A stretch of DNA of 64,000 nucleotides from Ascaphus truei (GCA_036426205.1 CM071571.1:111432559-111496558); one strand, 5' to 3'; positions 20,243-32,454 are shown, counted from the stretch's first letter. The notes: generated from the sequence alone by a model not told the origin. Numbers and translations: made by a program.

Positions 20243-21270
20243 GAAGAAGATACGCCATCAGAAAATGAACATTGTGTTAACACATTTAGATGCCAAGACC
20301 GGACATGACTGCAAATCTGAACAGAGTAGCTGAAAGTCTGGGAATATCCCCCACCGCCTTACCCCTGTATATTCTCACCAGCAGAGTTAACCATTGAGGG
20401 ATTACCTGGGTTAAAACTGGCAGGACCTAGTACAAGCACAAGAATCAGAAGTCAGCCAGGATGGTCACCAGTATGCAACCTGATAGTCGACTCCTCATAA
20501 AGAAATGACCTATTCTAGTGATCAAGAGTGGAGTAATGTTCAGAGTAGCAAAGTAGTCCCAACACATTGACTATGGATTTTGTACTTCCTTACAAGTATA
20601 GGCAAGTGGTACTCTATTCTCTCAATGATGTTCATGGCCACTTTGACACAGATAAGACATTGGATTAGTGAAAGACTGATTCAATTGGCCCTGAATGGCT
20701 CAGGGTATTGAAGAATATTCCGAGAACTGTGGAAGGTGCGTGCCTAGAAAGATTTTGCCTTCAAGGGCCCCATCATTAACAAATATCAACAGCTACGGAC
20801 CACAGGATTTGGCCTGAATTGGATTTCCTGTCACTAGATCCAGAGAGAAAGAACACAAGTAATATCCTAGTGGTCATGAACAATTTTATGCTCAAGCATT
20901 CCTGACAAAGGATCAATGAGCTACTGCTGCTGCGAAGATTCTGCGGGACATGTACTTTGTCCATTATAGGTTGCCAGCTAGGATACATTCCGATCAATGG
21001 CGGGATTTTGAAAGCCGACTCACTAAGGCGCCTCTGTGGAATAAAAAAAATCACGAACAATGCCTTACCACCCACAGGGAGATCCTCAACCTGCGAGATT
21101 CAATAGGAACCTATTTAACATGATGGGCACATTAAATAATCAAGGAAAGGAACGATGGAGCCAGCATGTGCACCATGTGGAGTATGTGTATAATTGCACC
21201 CGTAATTACAGGGTATTCGCCCTGCTACTTGATGTTTGGACAGGAAGCCCGGTTACAAATTGACTTGTTT
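20243..21270 (+). pseudogene. Gypsy-type integrase remnant
   Basis: Broken by many stops and frameshifts but traceable. WPELDFLSLDPERKNTSNIL is the start of the catalytic core, with the first acidic residue in DFLSL. VHYRLPARIHSDQ and DFESRLTK follow, then (L)PPTGRSS/HPQGDPQPARFNRN around 21060-21110 and HHVEYVYNCTRN. These are in the order expected for a Gypsy integrase core. Nonfunctional. Confidence 0.8.
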
Positions 21271-22325
21271 TTTTGAGTGGCATCAGATGGCACATCCCTG
21301 ACCACGTACATGCAGTATGTACAGAGGCTCAAGGAACAGTTGCTAGAAGCGTACAGACTGGCCATTACTGCGGCCTATACGAGCAATCAGGGCAATGAAA
21401 GCTGTTATGACAAAAGAGTGCACGGGCAAGAGCTACATGGGCATTCTCAGTAAACACAAAATAGGGAATCGCGGGAAACCAAAACATTATATAGTAATAG
21501 AAAAACTAAGAGAACTACCAGTATATCGAGTAAGGCTATAAAAAGGAAGTGGGCCAGAGAAGAACCTGCATAGGAATCACCTTCTCCCACTAGGTCACTT
21601 GGTCCGATCCCTTGAGAAAGAAAGTACCTCCAGAAGTAGCTAGTAAACCTAGAAAATGTGATAGACTAAACCGAGGACAGGGTCCTGGGAGTAGCTCACC
21701 AAGCCACTGTAGGCAGAACAGTGATGAGGAATACCAAGAAGGGAGAATATTAGGGTACCTATTGAATATCATGGATCAGGAACAGCGGCATCCTCCTCAA
21801 GAGGTATCCCTAATGTGACCAGCTGGGCCTCAGGACAGAGAAAGAGATGGCATCATTGAGTTGGACCCTGAAGCAAAGAAAGTCCCCCAAGTGGGTCCCT
21901 TTGAACAGGATAGAGAAACTGAAGATGCAGTAGAGTTAGATATTTGTAAGCACCCCTCAAGTGCAGGGTCCACAGAACACGATCCACCAGACCATGTATA
22001 TCCTCTGAAAGGCAAAGGGAAGTAACAGTAGTATTCCCAGTGTACTCACCATGTCAAAAAGGGTGACTAAACCCTCCATGAGATTGACCTATAATTCTCT
22101 GGGGTGTCAGCAGAGGCTAGATGGGTAATACCTATGACCCTAGAGATAGGTGACCCTGGGAACTGTGGGACAATGTGGTGTAACAATACTGCTATTTGCA
22201 AAAATTATATGTGTGTGGGTCAACTCTACATATGATTCTCTGTACATAGAGAGGAAGATATATGTTTGGTAGACGTGTTGTCTGTAACAGCAGACTTTAG
22301 CCCGGTTGATGGGGGCATCAACATT
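21271..22325 (+). pseudogene. Gypsy integrase C-terminal tail, decayed
   Basis: Traceable blocks include RLKEQLLEAYRLA, then PKHYIVIEKLRELPVYRV around 21475-21535 and GPEKNLHRNHLLPLGHLV around 21550-21605. These match the Gypsy integrase C-terminal (GPY/F-type) module. Beyond about 21620 no domain is recognisable. Confidence 0.65.
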
Positions 22326-22700
22326 TTAGAAGGGGAGGATGTAGCCCCCTGTTTGTTGAGATCCGCACACTCGCACTTCCCACTGGCAGGTTCCTCTCCA
22401 ATGTGCTATGGACATGTAATGGTTAATGGGCATGATAGCAGCCAATGATATCGACTGTGGAAGAGGTGGGAGAGGAGACTTAAAAAAATTATATAGGTAT
22501 ATGTTGTTTTTACAGTTTTTAAACCTGTGGGGTCCTCCAGAGCTGAACTGTGCTCTTTTTAGCCCTGGGAACCCCCTGGTTCCAGAGATATACTGTATAC
22601 TGGTGTAGTTACCGGAGTTCTTGCTCCTTACAAGGAAATAAAAATGGGTGCTAAATCTAGTGGGGACGATAGGAATCTGATGTGTCATCTGTTTTGTGGC
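22326..22700 (+). mobile_element. Polypurine tract and 3' LTR of the Gypsy remnant
   Basis: AGAAGGGGAGGA (22328-22339) is a polypurine tract followed at 22340 by TGTAGCCCCCTG, a plausible LTR start. GGAAATAAAAATGG near 22635 could be the polyadenylation signal. I found no GGGGGCTACA-type end, so the right boundary is approximate. No 5' partner LTR is visible in the window. Confidence 0.55.
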
Positions 22701-23390
22701 TTCCAAATGGATGACCTTTTTAAATGTCTAGGGAGAACATCATCAAACCAGTAAGTATCTTGGAGATAAGGGGTCCTCTGAGCTAAAAATGACATGGTTC
22801 CGCTTCAGAGGACCTCATGTGAAAATTATAGTAGCAAAATATTTTTTTTAGGTGTGATTGCTGTTTCAAACTATTATATAAAAAGGAGCAGCCAAGATTA
22901 ACACGGAAGATATCTTTAAAATTGCTTTTTATTTGTGTCTGTGTGTGAAGTAGGCAAGTTTTTTTTTATTGCCTCCCCCCTCTGGTTTGAAAGAAGACTT
23001 TTTCAGTATGTGTTCCTCATGGTAAATTATTATTCTGTTTGTACAGTACCATCCATTTTTTAAATCCTAAAAGTTTCATTGCTTGTCTTCCATGATTCAT
23101 CTTTCAAAGGAATGATTCAAACTCTTGTTCTCATGTTTTTTTTCCATAACTGAGAATATTTTATACTAGCAGAAACTCTAGGGTAAACCCTTCAATTTTC
23201 AATGCCATTGGAATATCTTCACACTTTTAGTCTTGGTATTATTACAATCATATCAACTGGACATTTTCAAGCATAAACAAAGTATGGAATAAAGAAAGCT
23301 ATCCTTAGAAAGTAGCTAGAAGTTACTTTTAAGAATTGGAGACCCTAGTTTTGCAGATGTGAATTTGTTTCCACTTTCAGACTCAGTAAC
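22701..23390. other. Unassigned sequence
   Basis: AT-rich with no terminal repeats or ORFs worth reporting. Confidence 0.3.
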
Positions 23391-23391
23391 A

Positions 23392-23560
23392 TATATTTAT
23401 TTATTTATTTATAAAATGTTTTTACCAGTAAGCAATACATTGAGAGTTACCACTCATTTTCAAGTATGTCCTGGGCACAGAGTTATGCTAACAATACATG
23501 GTTACATTAAATGAACAGAGATATGTTACCTTTAGTTAAATATCTCTGGATATAAACTTA
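23392..23560 (-). mobile_element. 3'-end fragment of the 2A-bearing LINE family
   Basis: (ATTT)n followed by AAAATGTTTTTACCAG, GCAATACATTGAGAGTTACC and TTTTCAAGTATGTCCTGGGC closely matches 28675-28790, the 3' terminus of the LINE at 28.7-37.2 kb. This is a typical short 5'-truncated insertion. Confidence 0.8.
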
Positions 23561-24124
23561 GTAGATAATTGAAAGAAAAACTATTACTATTAAAGCAGTA
23601 GTCCAATCTGCTGTTCTCCCCCCCCCCTTAATATGTGCATGAATACAATCCACACAATGATGCATAATTAGCTAAGTTGATGATCGATTCATTCTCCTGT
23701 GACCGATTGCAAAGATTTCGCTCGGGGGTTCAATAAATGGCCGTCAGTGCAGCAGAAGGGGACCAAAGAGGCAAATTTCTGTGGGGAAGATCATGTGACC
23801 AGGCAGTCACTGGATACAATTGGTGCACTACTAGAGAGAGGGTAGGGCTCAAAAAGGGGTATGTCAGAACTTATTTCAGAAGCTGAAAGGGATGTGACTT
23901 TGTAAATGGTTGCTATATAAATAAAAAATGCTTTTTACATTATAATACATTAAAAATGTCATTCAGAGTTGTTAAAAAATGCTATAATTATTTTCTCATA
24001 GTACAGAACAGATTTATTAAAACACATATAGGATATTGCTTGGTCGGCAGCTTTCACATGTTTCCATTGATTTAAACTTAGATTTTCTCAAGTTCACTCC
24101 ATGTTTGTCCAATTGAATACAGTA
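23561..24124. other. Unassigned sequence
   Basis: Contains a C run near 23622 and a moderately GC-rich block at 23690-23900. No gene is seen. Confidence 0.3.
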
Positions 24125-24126
24125 TA

Positions 24127-24460
24127 CAGATGCAGCGGCTGTTATTCGAACATATCACGGAGCCGTTTTCGTGTGCGCTGCTTTACTCCACGCGGCAAAT
24201 CACGCAGTTGCTTTGTTTGAATTTCATTGTTTCCGATTTCTTTGGGTGCCATTCTTTGTGTTTCTGTGGCAGAAATGAATGAATTGTAATGTGTACAGTA
24301 CAGTACTGTGTCAATTTGCAGGTGTTTAAAAACCAGAACACTAAAATGCCATTTTCTGCATTCAATAAAAATGAGTCAACATGCGGTCATGACGTGTCAT
24401 GACATGGGTATTCCGAGGTATACAACGTGTGATATGTTCGAATAACGGCCGCTGCATCTG
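24127..24460. mobile_element. Tigger/pogo-like MITE
   Basis: Inverted termini CAGATGCAGCGGCTGTTATT and AATAACGGCCGCTGCATCTG, extending through TTCGAACATATCAC, flanked by TA on both sides. 334 bp, no transposase. The TA target, CAG start and NNGTTATTCGAA form resemble pogo/Tigger elements of the Tc1/mariner superfamily. A truncated relative lies at 1440-1595. Confidence 0.85.
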
Positions 24461-24462
24461 TA

Positions 24463-24880
24463 TGTCCAGAATATTTCATTTTCTTTTTTCTTTTCCTAAA
24501 TTCTGTTTACTTATAAGAGCACAAAACCCACCTTCCCACACTTCAGTATGTCATTTTCTCTTCTTTTTGGAGAAATGGTGATTCATTCACAAATTCATGA
24601 AATACTATTTGTTGGAATACTGTACATAATGTTTTGACCAAGTCTTATTTCTTGTTTACTGTACCAGTTTATTCATCATACTGTTTTTATCGTCTTAATT
24701 TTAAATGGCAAGGGTTAATCATATGGTTTTCAATTATTATTTGCTTGCAATGATTATTTGGATGCAACTATCATCATTGAGTGTCCTTAGCAGAAAGCCA
24801 AAGGAAAAAGGAAACAGATACAGTACTATTTGGAAACCACTATAAGACAAAGCGGTTATTTATTAAACTGCAATAGTACC
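24463..24880. other. Unassigned AT-rich sequence
   Basis: No structure noted. Confidence 0.3.
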
Positions 24881-24885
24881 GATTA

Positions 24886-25073
24886 AGGCTTAAGCTTGAT
24901 GCATGGTCACAGCTTTGAGCACAGCCAGGTTTACGATGCATAGCCAGTAAACTCACCCACAGACAGCCGTTCCGACCTTAAGGTCGAAACGGCTGTCTGT
25001 GGGTGGTTTTACTGGCTATGCATCTTAACCCTGTCTGTGCTCAAAGCTGTGACCATGCAGCAAGCTTAAGCCT
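24886..25073. mobile_element. Fold-back repeat with GAAAC at its apex
   Basis: Arms of about 90 bp pair AGGCTTAAGCTTGATGCATG with its complement, through CACAGCTTTGAGCACAG and ACCCACAGACAGCCGTT. The apex at 24972-24992 reads CCGACCTTAAGGTCGAAACGG, a perfect 6-bp-arm hairpin followed by GAAAC. Confidence 0.75.
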
Positions 25074-25115
25074 ATAGGGAATCATGTTTATGGTTTTGAA
25101 GTAAAAGGTGGCACT

Positions 25116-25236
25116 GTGTGCTCATTTGCATGTCATTTCCCAGAATCCCTTGATGCAGTGGAAGTGCTGTGTGCTGGGTGATAATGGTGAAAGGCTGGGT
25201 TGCAGACGTGTCTAAGACATGCAAATGAGCATACAG
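25116..25236. repeat. Inverted repeat with octamer motifs
   Basis: GCTCATTTGCATGTC at the left pairs with GACATGCAAATGAGC at the right. Each arm contains the ATGCAAAT octamer bound by POU/Oct factors. Probably part of the same dispersed repeat as the preceding fold-back. Confidence 0.6.
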
Positions 25237-25239
25237 TAA

Positions 25240-25705
25240 TATTTCCATTTGCTATATGCTTTGCTGTGGAGGGTTTTTGTCACTTTTTTTACCCACCATA
25301 ACTTAACTAACAGAGGCAGCACAACAACAGGAACTGAACCACTAACTTTAGGCAGTTCTGTGTCTTATATCACCTCAGGAACAGGCACATCTCTGATGTC
25401 ACTAAGGGTGGACACCAAGCATGTTGTCACTTCCTTTGGGACATATGACACCTCACCAGGGTTTGAGGGCAAACCTCCATGATGACTACTGGCAATCCTG
25501 CATACTTACCAGGTTTACTGCCAGCACGAGAAAGAGATATGTACACCAATATTACACACTGCTACATGTACAAAAAGGGGAGATTGAGGGTATCTCTTTG
25601 AATCACACTGTTAAAAACTACAATTGGTCTCAAAAGCAGCTAATAAACGGTCAAATCTAAAATAGCTATTGGTACATGCTGGTATTCACAGACCTTGTAG
25701 ACAAT
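25240..25705. other. Unassigned sequence
   Basis: Short ORFs of 77-79 residues here have no recognisable domains and are not supported. Confidence 0.25.
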
Positions 25706-25709
25706 ACTA

Positions 25710-26106
25710 CACTGGCGACACACTTTATTCGAGCTCGTCTAGTCCCACGAATTCGGGTATACTCGGGTGTATTGAGGTTTGTGACTGTTTTCTGCCCGAG
25801 TGCATTGCGTTATTTTCCAGGCAGGGATTGAAGCATTTTATTCCCGCTGGCTGCAATACTGCACAGTATATATATATATACTGCATTACAATTCATGAAT
25901 TTATGCCATCTGGTAGACACGCGAAGCATTGCAGCCTATTAAATCCTAATCATTATCATTTAACAGATCAGCCGCCCGTCAGCCAGGCATGAACCATGGC
26001 TGGGAAGGCAAACGCAACGGGGCTTGTCAGAGGTGAGGAGCGGCGCATTCCAGGTATCTGCCAGGTACATACTGGGTATTTGCTCGAATAAAGTGTGTCG
26101 CAGCAG
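25710..26106 (+). mobile_element. TA-flanked MITE, copy B
   Basis: 397 bp, begins CACTGGCGACACACTTTATT and ends GTGTGTCGCAGCAG, flanked by TA. Nearly identical internally to copies A, C and D, including the (TA)n run (25866-25880). A separate insertion: its flanks share nothing with the LINE copies that hold C and D. Confidence 0.85.
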
Positions 26107-26239
26107 TATATGGGAAAAGGAAGGTTATTGTGTTATCCGAATGAGTTAAGGGTTATAGAAAAGCAGCTAGATTTGTCTCAATTGAGTCTGAGGGGTTTCT
26201 GTGTTTTTAGCTGATAAATCCAATAAGACTCTCTTTTTT

Positions 26240-27200
26240 GTAGTTGGTCATGTCCTCTGTCTGTTGTCACATATTGAATACCGTACCTTTAATTTCCAGT
26301 CCTGTAGTTTCTTTGTTGTGACATTCGGAAAAATGTTTTGAGAGCCCATGTTGTGAAAATTGAGCTAGAATATTTCTTTTATGTTTCAGAAATCTGGTTT
26401 TGAGTGGTCTCATTGTGCAGCACACACATTGTTTATTGCAAGAGCATTTACTGTAATTAGGTACACTACAGATTGTGTGTTGCAATTGATGTTATTTAAT
26501 ATTGCATTCTTCTCTTGCTTGTGATGAGGTAAATGCTTTATTATTTTTGGTGTCCATAATGGAATAAATTGTATCTTTTTAGGCCGTATTTATAGCAACC
26601 ATTTGGTTTTTGGTTCAGTCAGTTGTGTGTTACTCTCTTTGCTGTTTCTTAGAACTGTAGAAGAGCTAATTGAGTTTTTAGATTTGTATTCTTCCTATAG
26701 ATAATACTTGGATAGAGCTTGGCCCCAATAAGGGATATGTAGAGAGAATGTTACAATGTTTTTTCAGGATTCTTGCTATATCGGGTGCTGCTGAATTATA
26801 TTTGGTAATGAATTTAACCATATCTTGTAGAGTTCCTTGTTTGTTGGTGTTTGTTACTCGGGCTGAAACAATATCAGTAAACAATAGGTTACTTCTATCG
26901 AGATTTGTCGCTTTCTTTAAAACCTGCACGACTACATCAACATTATAATATTTATCCAGGAGTCTTTTTTTTTATATAGTGACTGTATTTGATATCGTTG
27001 GACTTGGAACAGTTTCTTGGGAATCGCTGAAACAGACCGAATGGGATATTTTTAACACAATTTGGATGGTGGTTGCTAGGAAACGGTTACATTCAACAGG
27101 TTTTTTGTATGTTTTAGTATGAATTGTCCTATTGTTTATAAATAATAGTAAATCCAGAAACTCCATTTCTTTTGCACTTGTTTTTTTATGTAAATTACAG
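26240..27200 (-). pseudogene. Penelope-like element: C-terminal RT and GIY-YIG endonuclease
   Basis: Read on the minus strand, MEFLDLLLFINNRTIHTKTY followed by KKPVECNRFL matches the end of Penelope-like reverse transcriptase (usual pattern FLDL.I....I.TK.Y.KPTD.NS.L). Further down, the cysteine-rich linker (CYKYG, YNLFHYGHQK) leads into VCCTMRPLKTRFLKHKRNIL and GLSKHFSECHNKETTGLE. This is the YVG.T.RPLK.R..EH block of the GIY-YIG-type endonuclease of these elements. Several stops and frameshifts. The 3' end lies toward 26240. Confidence 0.75.
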
Positions 27201-27239
27201 ACCTAGTCTTTTTGTGTTTTAAAAATAAAAAAAATTCAA

Positions 27240-27972
27240 ATGAACAAAAACACCTTTTATCACAATAAAATTAGCTATTCCCCTTCATGGTTTGTTCATC
27301 CCCAATTCACCATACCTCCCCAATCCAAACACCCGTACCGGAACAAATATAACCAACAAGACTCACACAGATTTCACCCTAGACCACATACTGATTCTAA
27401 TCCACATACCCACTTTTTTAATTCCTTGGCCTCCCCACTATTTGGACAAGTTCAAACAGAGGCATTTGGGACCTAAACCCAAGGCCTGATCTTTTACCGG
27501 TTTTTTAGATTTCCCCACCAGACCAACGAAAAAACAAAAGTGGGAATTACCCCCTCCCCCAAACAGATCTTAGATTTGTTTACCCAAATTTGGAAAAAAG
27601 AGAACAAAACTGAAAGGGGTACCAGAGCAGGAAAACGCCAAAATGCAAAGACAAGTCTACTAAATTTATGTATTTTTAATCTTTCAGACCTAGTATAACT
27701 GATACTGATACTACTGGAGAAGGGACTATCCTTCTCACCCAGCACAGCTCCCAAAAACATTGAGTTATACATTAGCACACAAATATTTTCGGAAACTGAC
27801 CTTTTTTTTTCATAAGAAAGTCAGTGGACAGAATAGAGACATGAATTACTCCACAATTCAATCTACTTTGGATCAGCCTTCTATAAATATTCACGATCTT
27901 GCATATTTAGAAGACCTTGAGACTCTAGAGCTAGATAGATTGATTCTCAAACCATATGAATATCGTTCATAG
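27240..27972 (+). pseudogene. Probable Penelope-like element N-terminal part, inverted
   Basis: On the plus strand, broken frames give CIFNLSDLVLTDTDT, a KGLSF-like region and FFHKKVSGQNRDMN. This resembles the N-terminal region of Penelope-like ORFs (VVNLS..L...E..VL.KGL.F.P). It lies immediately head-to-head with the C-terminal half at 26240-27200. Identification is weaker than for the C-terminal half. Confidence 0.45.
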
Positions 27973-27974
27973 AC

Positions 27975-28670
27975 AATTAAAGAACCGTTCCAGTTTTTAT
28001 CCAACCTAAGAAAAGATTGAGTGTCATGATAATATCATGAGATATTATGTAGGTAATCCATTTGGTGCTTGAGGGGTTAATGAGCTACATTTGTTTTAGC
28101 AAAATACTAAATGCTGGGCTTGAAACAGGTCAGGGCTGTTTTTTATTCTACTCTGAACGTCAAAGGGACTTACTTGGGGCAGGGGTCCATCCTGGATAGC
28201 CCACTCAAGGTGTCAAATGTTTTAATCAAGTTCTATAGACATGGTCTGGGGAAAGGAGCTTCAAAGCCTCTCTACAAGGGGTGGGCTTATGCCGGTGACA
28301 TGAGGAAAGAATGTTTTTAAGTCAGGGAAAAAGATTGAAAAAATGAGATCTCACCAGAGGCATGCTTGGAACAAAGCACGTGAGACCTCCTGTTCTGAGC
28401 CGGTGGCCTCTCTGAGGAAAATCCATAGCATTTGGTAAAGAATAGAATTTTCTGTTTATGTTTTCTACTTTTATTTTAAGAAGCTGATCTGCCTTATATG
28501 GTAACTGTATTTTTTAATTTTTTTTGCGTGATTGCACTCTTTGGGGAGAGAAATTACAATTTGGACACATTTAGCTACAACTTATTTTGGTGTGTTAAAG
28601 TGCATAGTGTTTCTACAGTAAACAGGGACCTGGGGCCCTGGCAAATATTAATCTGATATATTTTATCATA
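27975..28670. other. Unassigned sequence
   Basis: No gene supported; one 69-residue ORF at 28111-28320 has no recognisable features. Confidence 0.3.
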
Positions 28671-28850
28671 TTTATTTATTTATAAAATATTTTACCAGGA
28701 AGTAATACATTGAGAGTTACCTCTCGTTTTCAAGTATGTCCTGGGCACAGAGTAAAACAAAATAATACATGGTTACAAATACAGTTACATAAATGAACAA
28801 GGTATACATTATATACAAGACATTGCATGCACAGTTAAAGAAAATATATA

Positions 28851-30143
28851 TTATGAGCGTATGAAACAGTTACAGACCAGATTAAAGTGTGAGACAGCCT
28901 TAGATTTGAAAGAACTTAAGCTGGTGGTGGATATGAGAGTCTCTGGTAGGTTGTTCCAGTTTTGGGGTGCACGGAAGGAGAAGGAGGAACGTCCGGATAC
29001 TTTGTTGAGTCTTGGGACCATGAATAGTCTTTTGGAGTCTGATCTCAGGTGATAGGTACTGCATGTGGTAGGGGTGAGGAGCTTGTTCAGGTAGCTGGGT
29101 AGCTTGCCCAGAAAGTATTTGAGGGTGAGACAGGAAAGGTGAACTTTGTGCCTAGACTCTAGTAATGACCAATCTAGTTCTTTGAGCATTTCGCAGTGAT
29201 GTGTGTTGTAGTTGCATTGGAGAACAAAACGACAAATTGAATTGTAGAGGGTGTCAAGTTTGCAAAGGTGGGTTTGAGGAGCCGAGCCATATACTATGTC
29301 TCCATAGTCAATAACTGGCATTAGCATCTGCTGTGCAATACGCTTTCTGACCAGGAGACTTAGGGAGGATTTTTTCCTGTAAAGTACCCCTAGTTTGGCA
29401 TAGGTCTTGGTTGTCAGGGTATCAATGTGCATACCGAATGTTAAGTGGGAGTCAAACCATAAGCCCGGGTATTTAAAACTAGTGACAGGTGTTAGGGTGG
29501 TTTTAGCGTTGGTTCTAATCTGGAGCTCAGTCACTGGAAGCTTTACAAATTTAGTCTTGGTCCCAAATACCATTGTTACCGTCTTGTCAGTGTTTAAAAA
29601 CAGTTTGTTTTGGGAAATCCAGTTTTCGAGTCTCAAAAAGTCAGACTGAAGTATGTGTTGAAGGTCAGAGAGGCTATGGCTGTGTGCATACAGGATTGTT
29701 CCATCTGCATACATGTGTATTGAGGCTTCCTTACAAGCTGTGGGAAGATCATTAATGAACACTGAGAAGAGTAGGGGCCCCAGAACAGAGCCTTGCGGGA
29801 CATCACAGGTGATATCCAGGGGGTTGGAGTTAGAGCCTGAGATGGACACATGTTGGGATCTTCCTGATAGGTAGGACTGAAACCAGTTTAAAGCATGTTT
29901 CCCTATTCCAGAGCTCTGGAGTTTGTTAAGCAGGATAACATGATCAACTGTGTCAAAAGCCTTTGCAAAATCTAGGAATACTGCACCAGTGAGTTGTCCC
30001 CGTTCCATTCCGCACTGGATTTCATTGCAAACTTTTAGCAGGGTAGTTAAGGTGGAGTGTTTGGGACGAAACCCAGACTGGAATTGGCTAGGGAAATTTG
30101 TCTTGGTGTAGAAATCGCTTAATTGGGAGACACATTTTTCCAT
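28851..30143 (-). pseudogene. LINE reverse transcriptase, C-terminal 430 residues
   Basis: Carries the canonical RT blocks in order: [45 protein letters not shown], then MYADGTILYA where the catalytic motif should be YADD, and LNTDKTVTMVFG. The C terminus (SFSFRAPQNWNNLPE) is the conserved tail of CR1/L2/Rex1-group LINEs. The D-to-G change in the YADD box and loss of the upstream frame make it inactive. The family lies in the Jockey superfamily near CR1, L2 and Rex1; I cannot name the clade with certainty. Confidence 0.85.
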
Positions 30144-30631
30144 AACTTTGGATAGAATTGGGAGAAGTGAGATTGGCCTGTAGTTTGAGACAGTGTTTTT
30201 GTCCCCACTTTTGAAGATTGGGACGAACTCTGGGCAGTTTTCCAGGTCTTAGGGATTAGCCTGCAGACAGGATAGAGTTGACTATGGACGCAATTGGTTT
30301 GGCAATGGCTGATGCACCAAGTCGTAGGAACCTAGATTGTAGTTAAGTGCGGGTCCACATTGGCTGCTTAGTTTTAGTTTGAGGAGCGCTTGTGTAATCT
30401 CCTCTTCATATACTGGGCTAAATTGAAATTGTGGGCAGTGTTGGGAGGGGGTGGGACTATAGGGTACTCCAGGATGAGATTCAGGTTCGGTGTTTGTGCT
30501 GCGTTTCGCTAATAAGTTAGTGGCACACCCCACAAAGTAATCATTAATGCTTTGCAATGTCAGTGGGGTTTGTCAAGTAAATATCCCCCTTAGTGATATT
30601 ATTGGTTATTGATGGTTAGGAGCCTGGAATA

Positions 30632-31016
30632 CACTGGCGACACACTTTATTAGAGCTCGGCTAGTCCCACGAATTCGGGTATACCCGGGTGTATTGAGTT
30701 TGTGACTGTTTTCTGCCCGAGTGCATTGAGGGTATTTTCCAGGCAGGGATTGAAGCATTTTATTCCCGCTGGCTGCAATACTGACACAGTATTATATATA
30801 CTGCATTACAATTCATGAATTATCCATCTGGTAGACACGCGAAACATGCAGCCTATTAAATCCTAATCATATCATTTAAAGATCAGCCGCCCGTCAGCCA
30901 GGCATAAACCCAGGCTGAAGGCAAACGCAACGGGGCTTGTCAGGTGAGGAGCCGCATTCAAGGTATCTGCCAGGTACATACTGGGTATTTGCTCGAATAA
31001 AGTGTGTCAGGTGCAG
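30632..31016 (+). mobile_element. TA-flanked MITE, copy C (inside LINE copy 1)
   Basis: Begins CACTGGCGACACACTTTATT, ends GTGTGTCAGGTGCAG, flanked by TA. Inserted at the same LINE position as copy D. It has several 1-4 bp deletions relative to D (for example in the TA run and at GGGAAGG), the same indel pattern as the surrounding LINE copy. Confidence 0.85.
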
Positions 31017-32454
31017 TATATTGTTGATAACCTTCCAGAAGTTAGCTGGGTTTGATGTATGTTTGGTGGAGATTGTCAGAGTTATTTGTGCTTTTGCATA
31101 CCTTTTGCCTTGTGCACACGTTCCGCAGGCATCTGTAGTGATTGAGATCCTTGGTAGTGCCAGTTACTTTGTAGCTTTTCCACAAGGCATCCCTGAACCT
31201 GGTAGAGTGCTTAGAGGTCAGGTGTAACCCATGGAAGGTGGGCCCCCCGTCCCTATTTTGCGTAGTGGAGCATGGGTATCGGCAGTATTTAAGAACTCGG
31301 ATTGGAAATAGTCGAGGCGCAGAGTCAGGGTCGGGAATTAAATCGATTCTGTGCCATGGGTAGTTGGTAAGGTCATCCAGAAACTGTTGTGGGTTAAAGT
31401 TTTTAAATTTTCTAGTTGTGGAGAACTTTAGGGCTTGAATGGGGCGTTTAATTTTCCTTACACAGTACAACTATTGCATGGTCACTGAAAATATCAGGAA
31501 GGATGCCAGAGGATGGATTCGCTGGGGTTTGAGGAGAGAATCCAGTCTAGCAAGGATGGTTATGCGACTTCAGGTTTATTCGTGTGGGTTGGAATGAGTT
31601 GCGATAGGTTAAGTGACTTGAGTTATATCTGGATTTTGTGGTTTTAGGGTCAAGCCAATTGAAGTTGAAATCCCCTAGAACTAGCAGCTCACTCTTCTCA
31701 TTCAGAGAGGAAATGGAGGCAAGAAATTGGGTGATATCAGTCAAGATTGTGGAGGGGCTTTAGGGGGGCGGTAGATGCCAGCAAGCAGATGGGCTTAGAA
31801 AAGGGGAGGCAGATTTTGCCAACTAGAGTTTCAAAAGAGGGTGGACTTGGTGGGCAATGTAACAGTGTAAATTGTTAAGGTGTCGCAATATAAAATAACA
31901 CCCCCCTCTCTCTCTTTGACCTATCTCTCCTAAAAATGGGTATCCCTGAATGGCGATATTTGCATCAGGGGTTTTTAGAGGATAGCCATGTTTTCTGTAA
32001 GAACGATGGCTTTGGGTTTATGCATAAGGCACCATGCCTTAGTTCATCCAGTTTGGGCAGCAGGCTCCGGATGTTTATATGGGCAGCAGATAGCCCTTTT
32101 TGCAATTTAAAGGTGGAATTCCAGGGGCATGGGACAGAGCTGAAATGGGAGGACCTGGTTAGTTTCAATATCACCTGCTAGAGAAAGTAATAGTATGAGT
32201 AAAATTTGGGTAGTTGTTTGCAAGTTGTAAAATTTGTGGTGTTTTCCATTAGAGTGAGCAGTGGTTGGTGGCTGGTTTTTAGAGTTCTCCCACCCACATT
32301 CAGTAGATAGTGCAAGGCTTTTGAGTAGTAGTCCGGGTGTATGGTGATGTTGGGTGTGGGCAAGGTGGAGGAGTTTGTAGTGGATAGAGGGAGTAACATC
32401 TCCATGAGGCCAGGAGAAGAAAAAGGTTAGAAGACATAGCAGGTTTGATGCCAA
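31017..32454 (-). pseudogene. LINE endonuclease region, frame-broken copy
   Basis: Matches the intact-looking second copy at 34797-36362 but with repeated single-base indels. The 2A-like motif at about 32149-32172 has lost one G, so DIETN is followed by a frameshift instead of PGP. Endonuclease blocks AHINIRSLLPKLDEL and LLVLGDFNFNWLDPK are still readable in separate frames. Confidence 0.8.

Noticed and set aside
23593..23940. Possible Kolobok/T2-type MITE starting TTAAAGC
   Set aside because: No matching inverted terminus or TTAA duplication at the right end.
32107..32172. Second functional 2A motif in LINE copy 1
   Set aside because: A one-base deletion turns NPGP into a frameshift (DIETNQVL).
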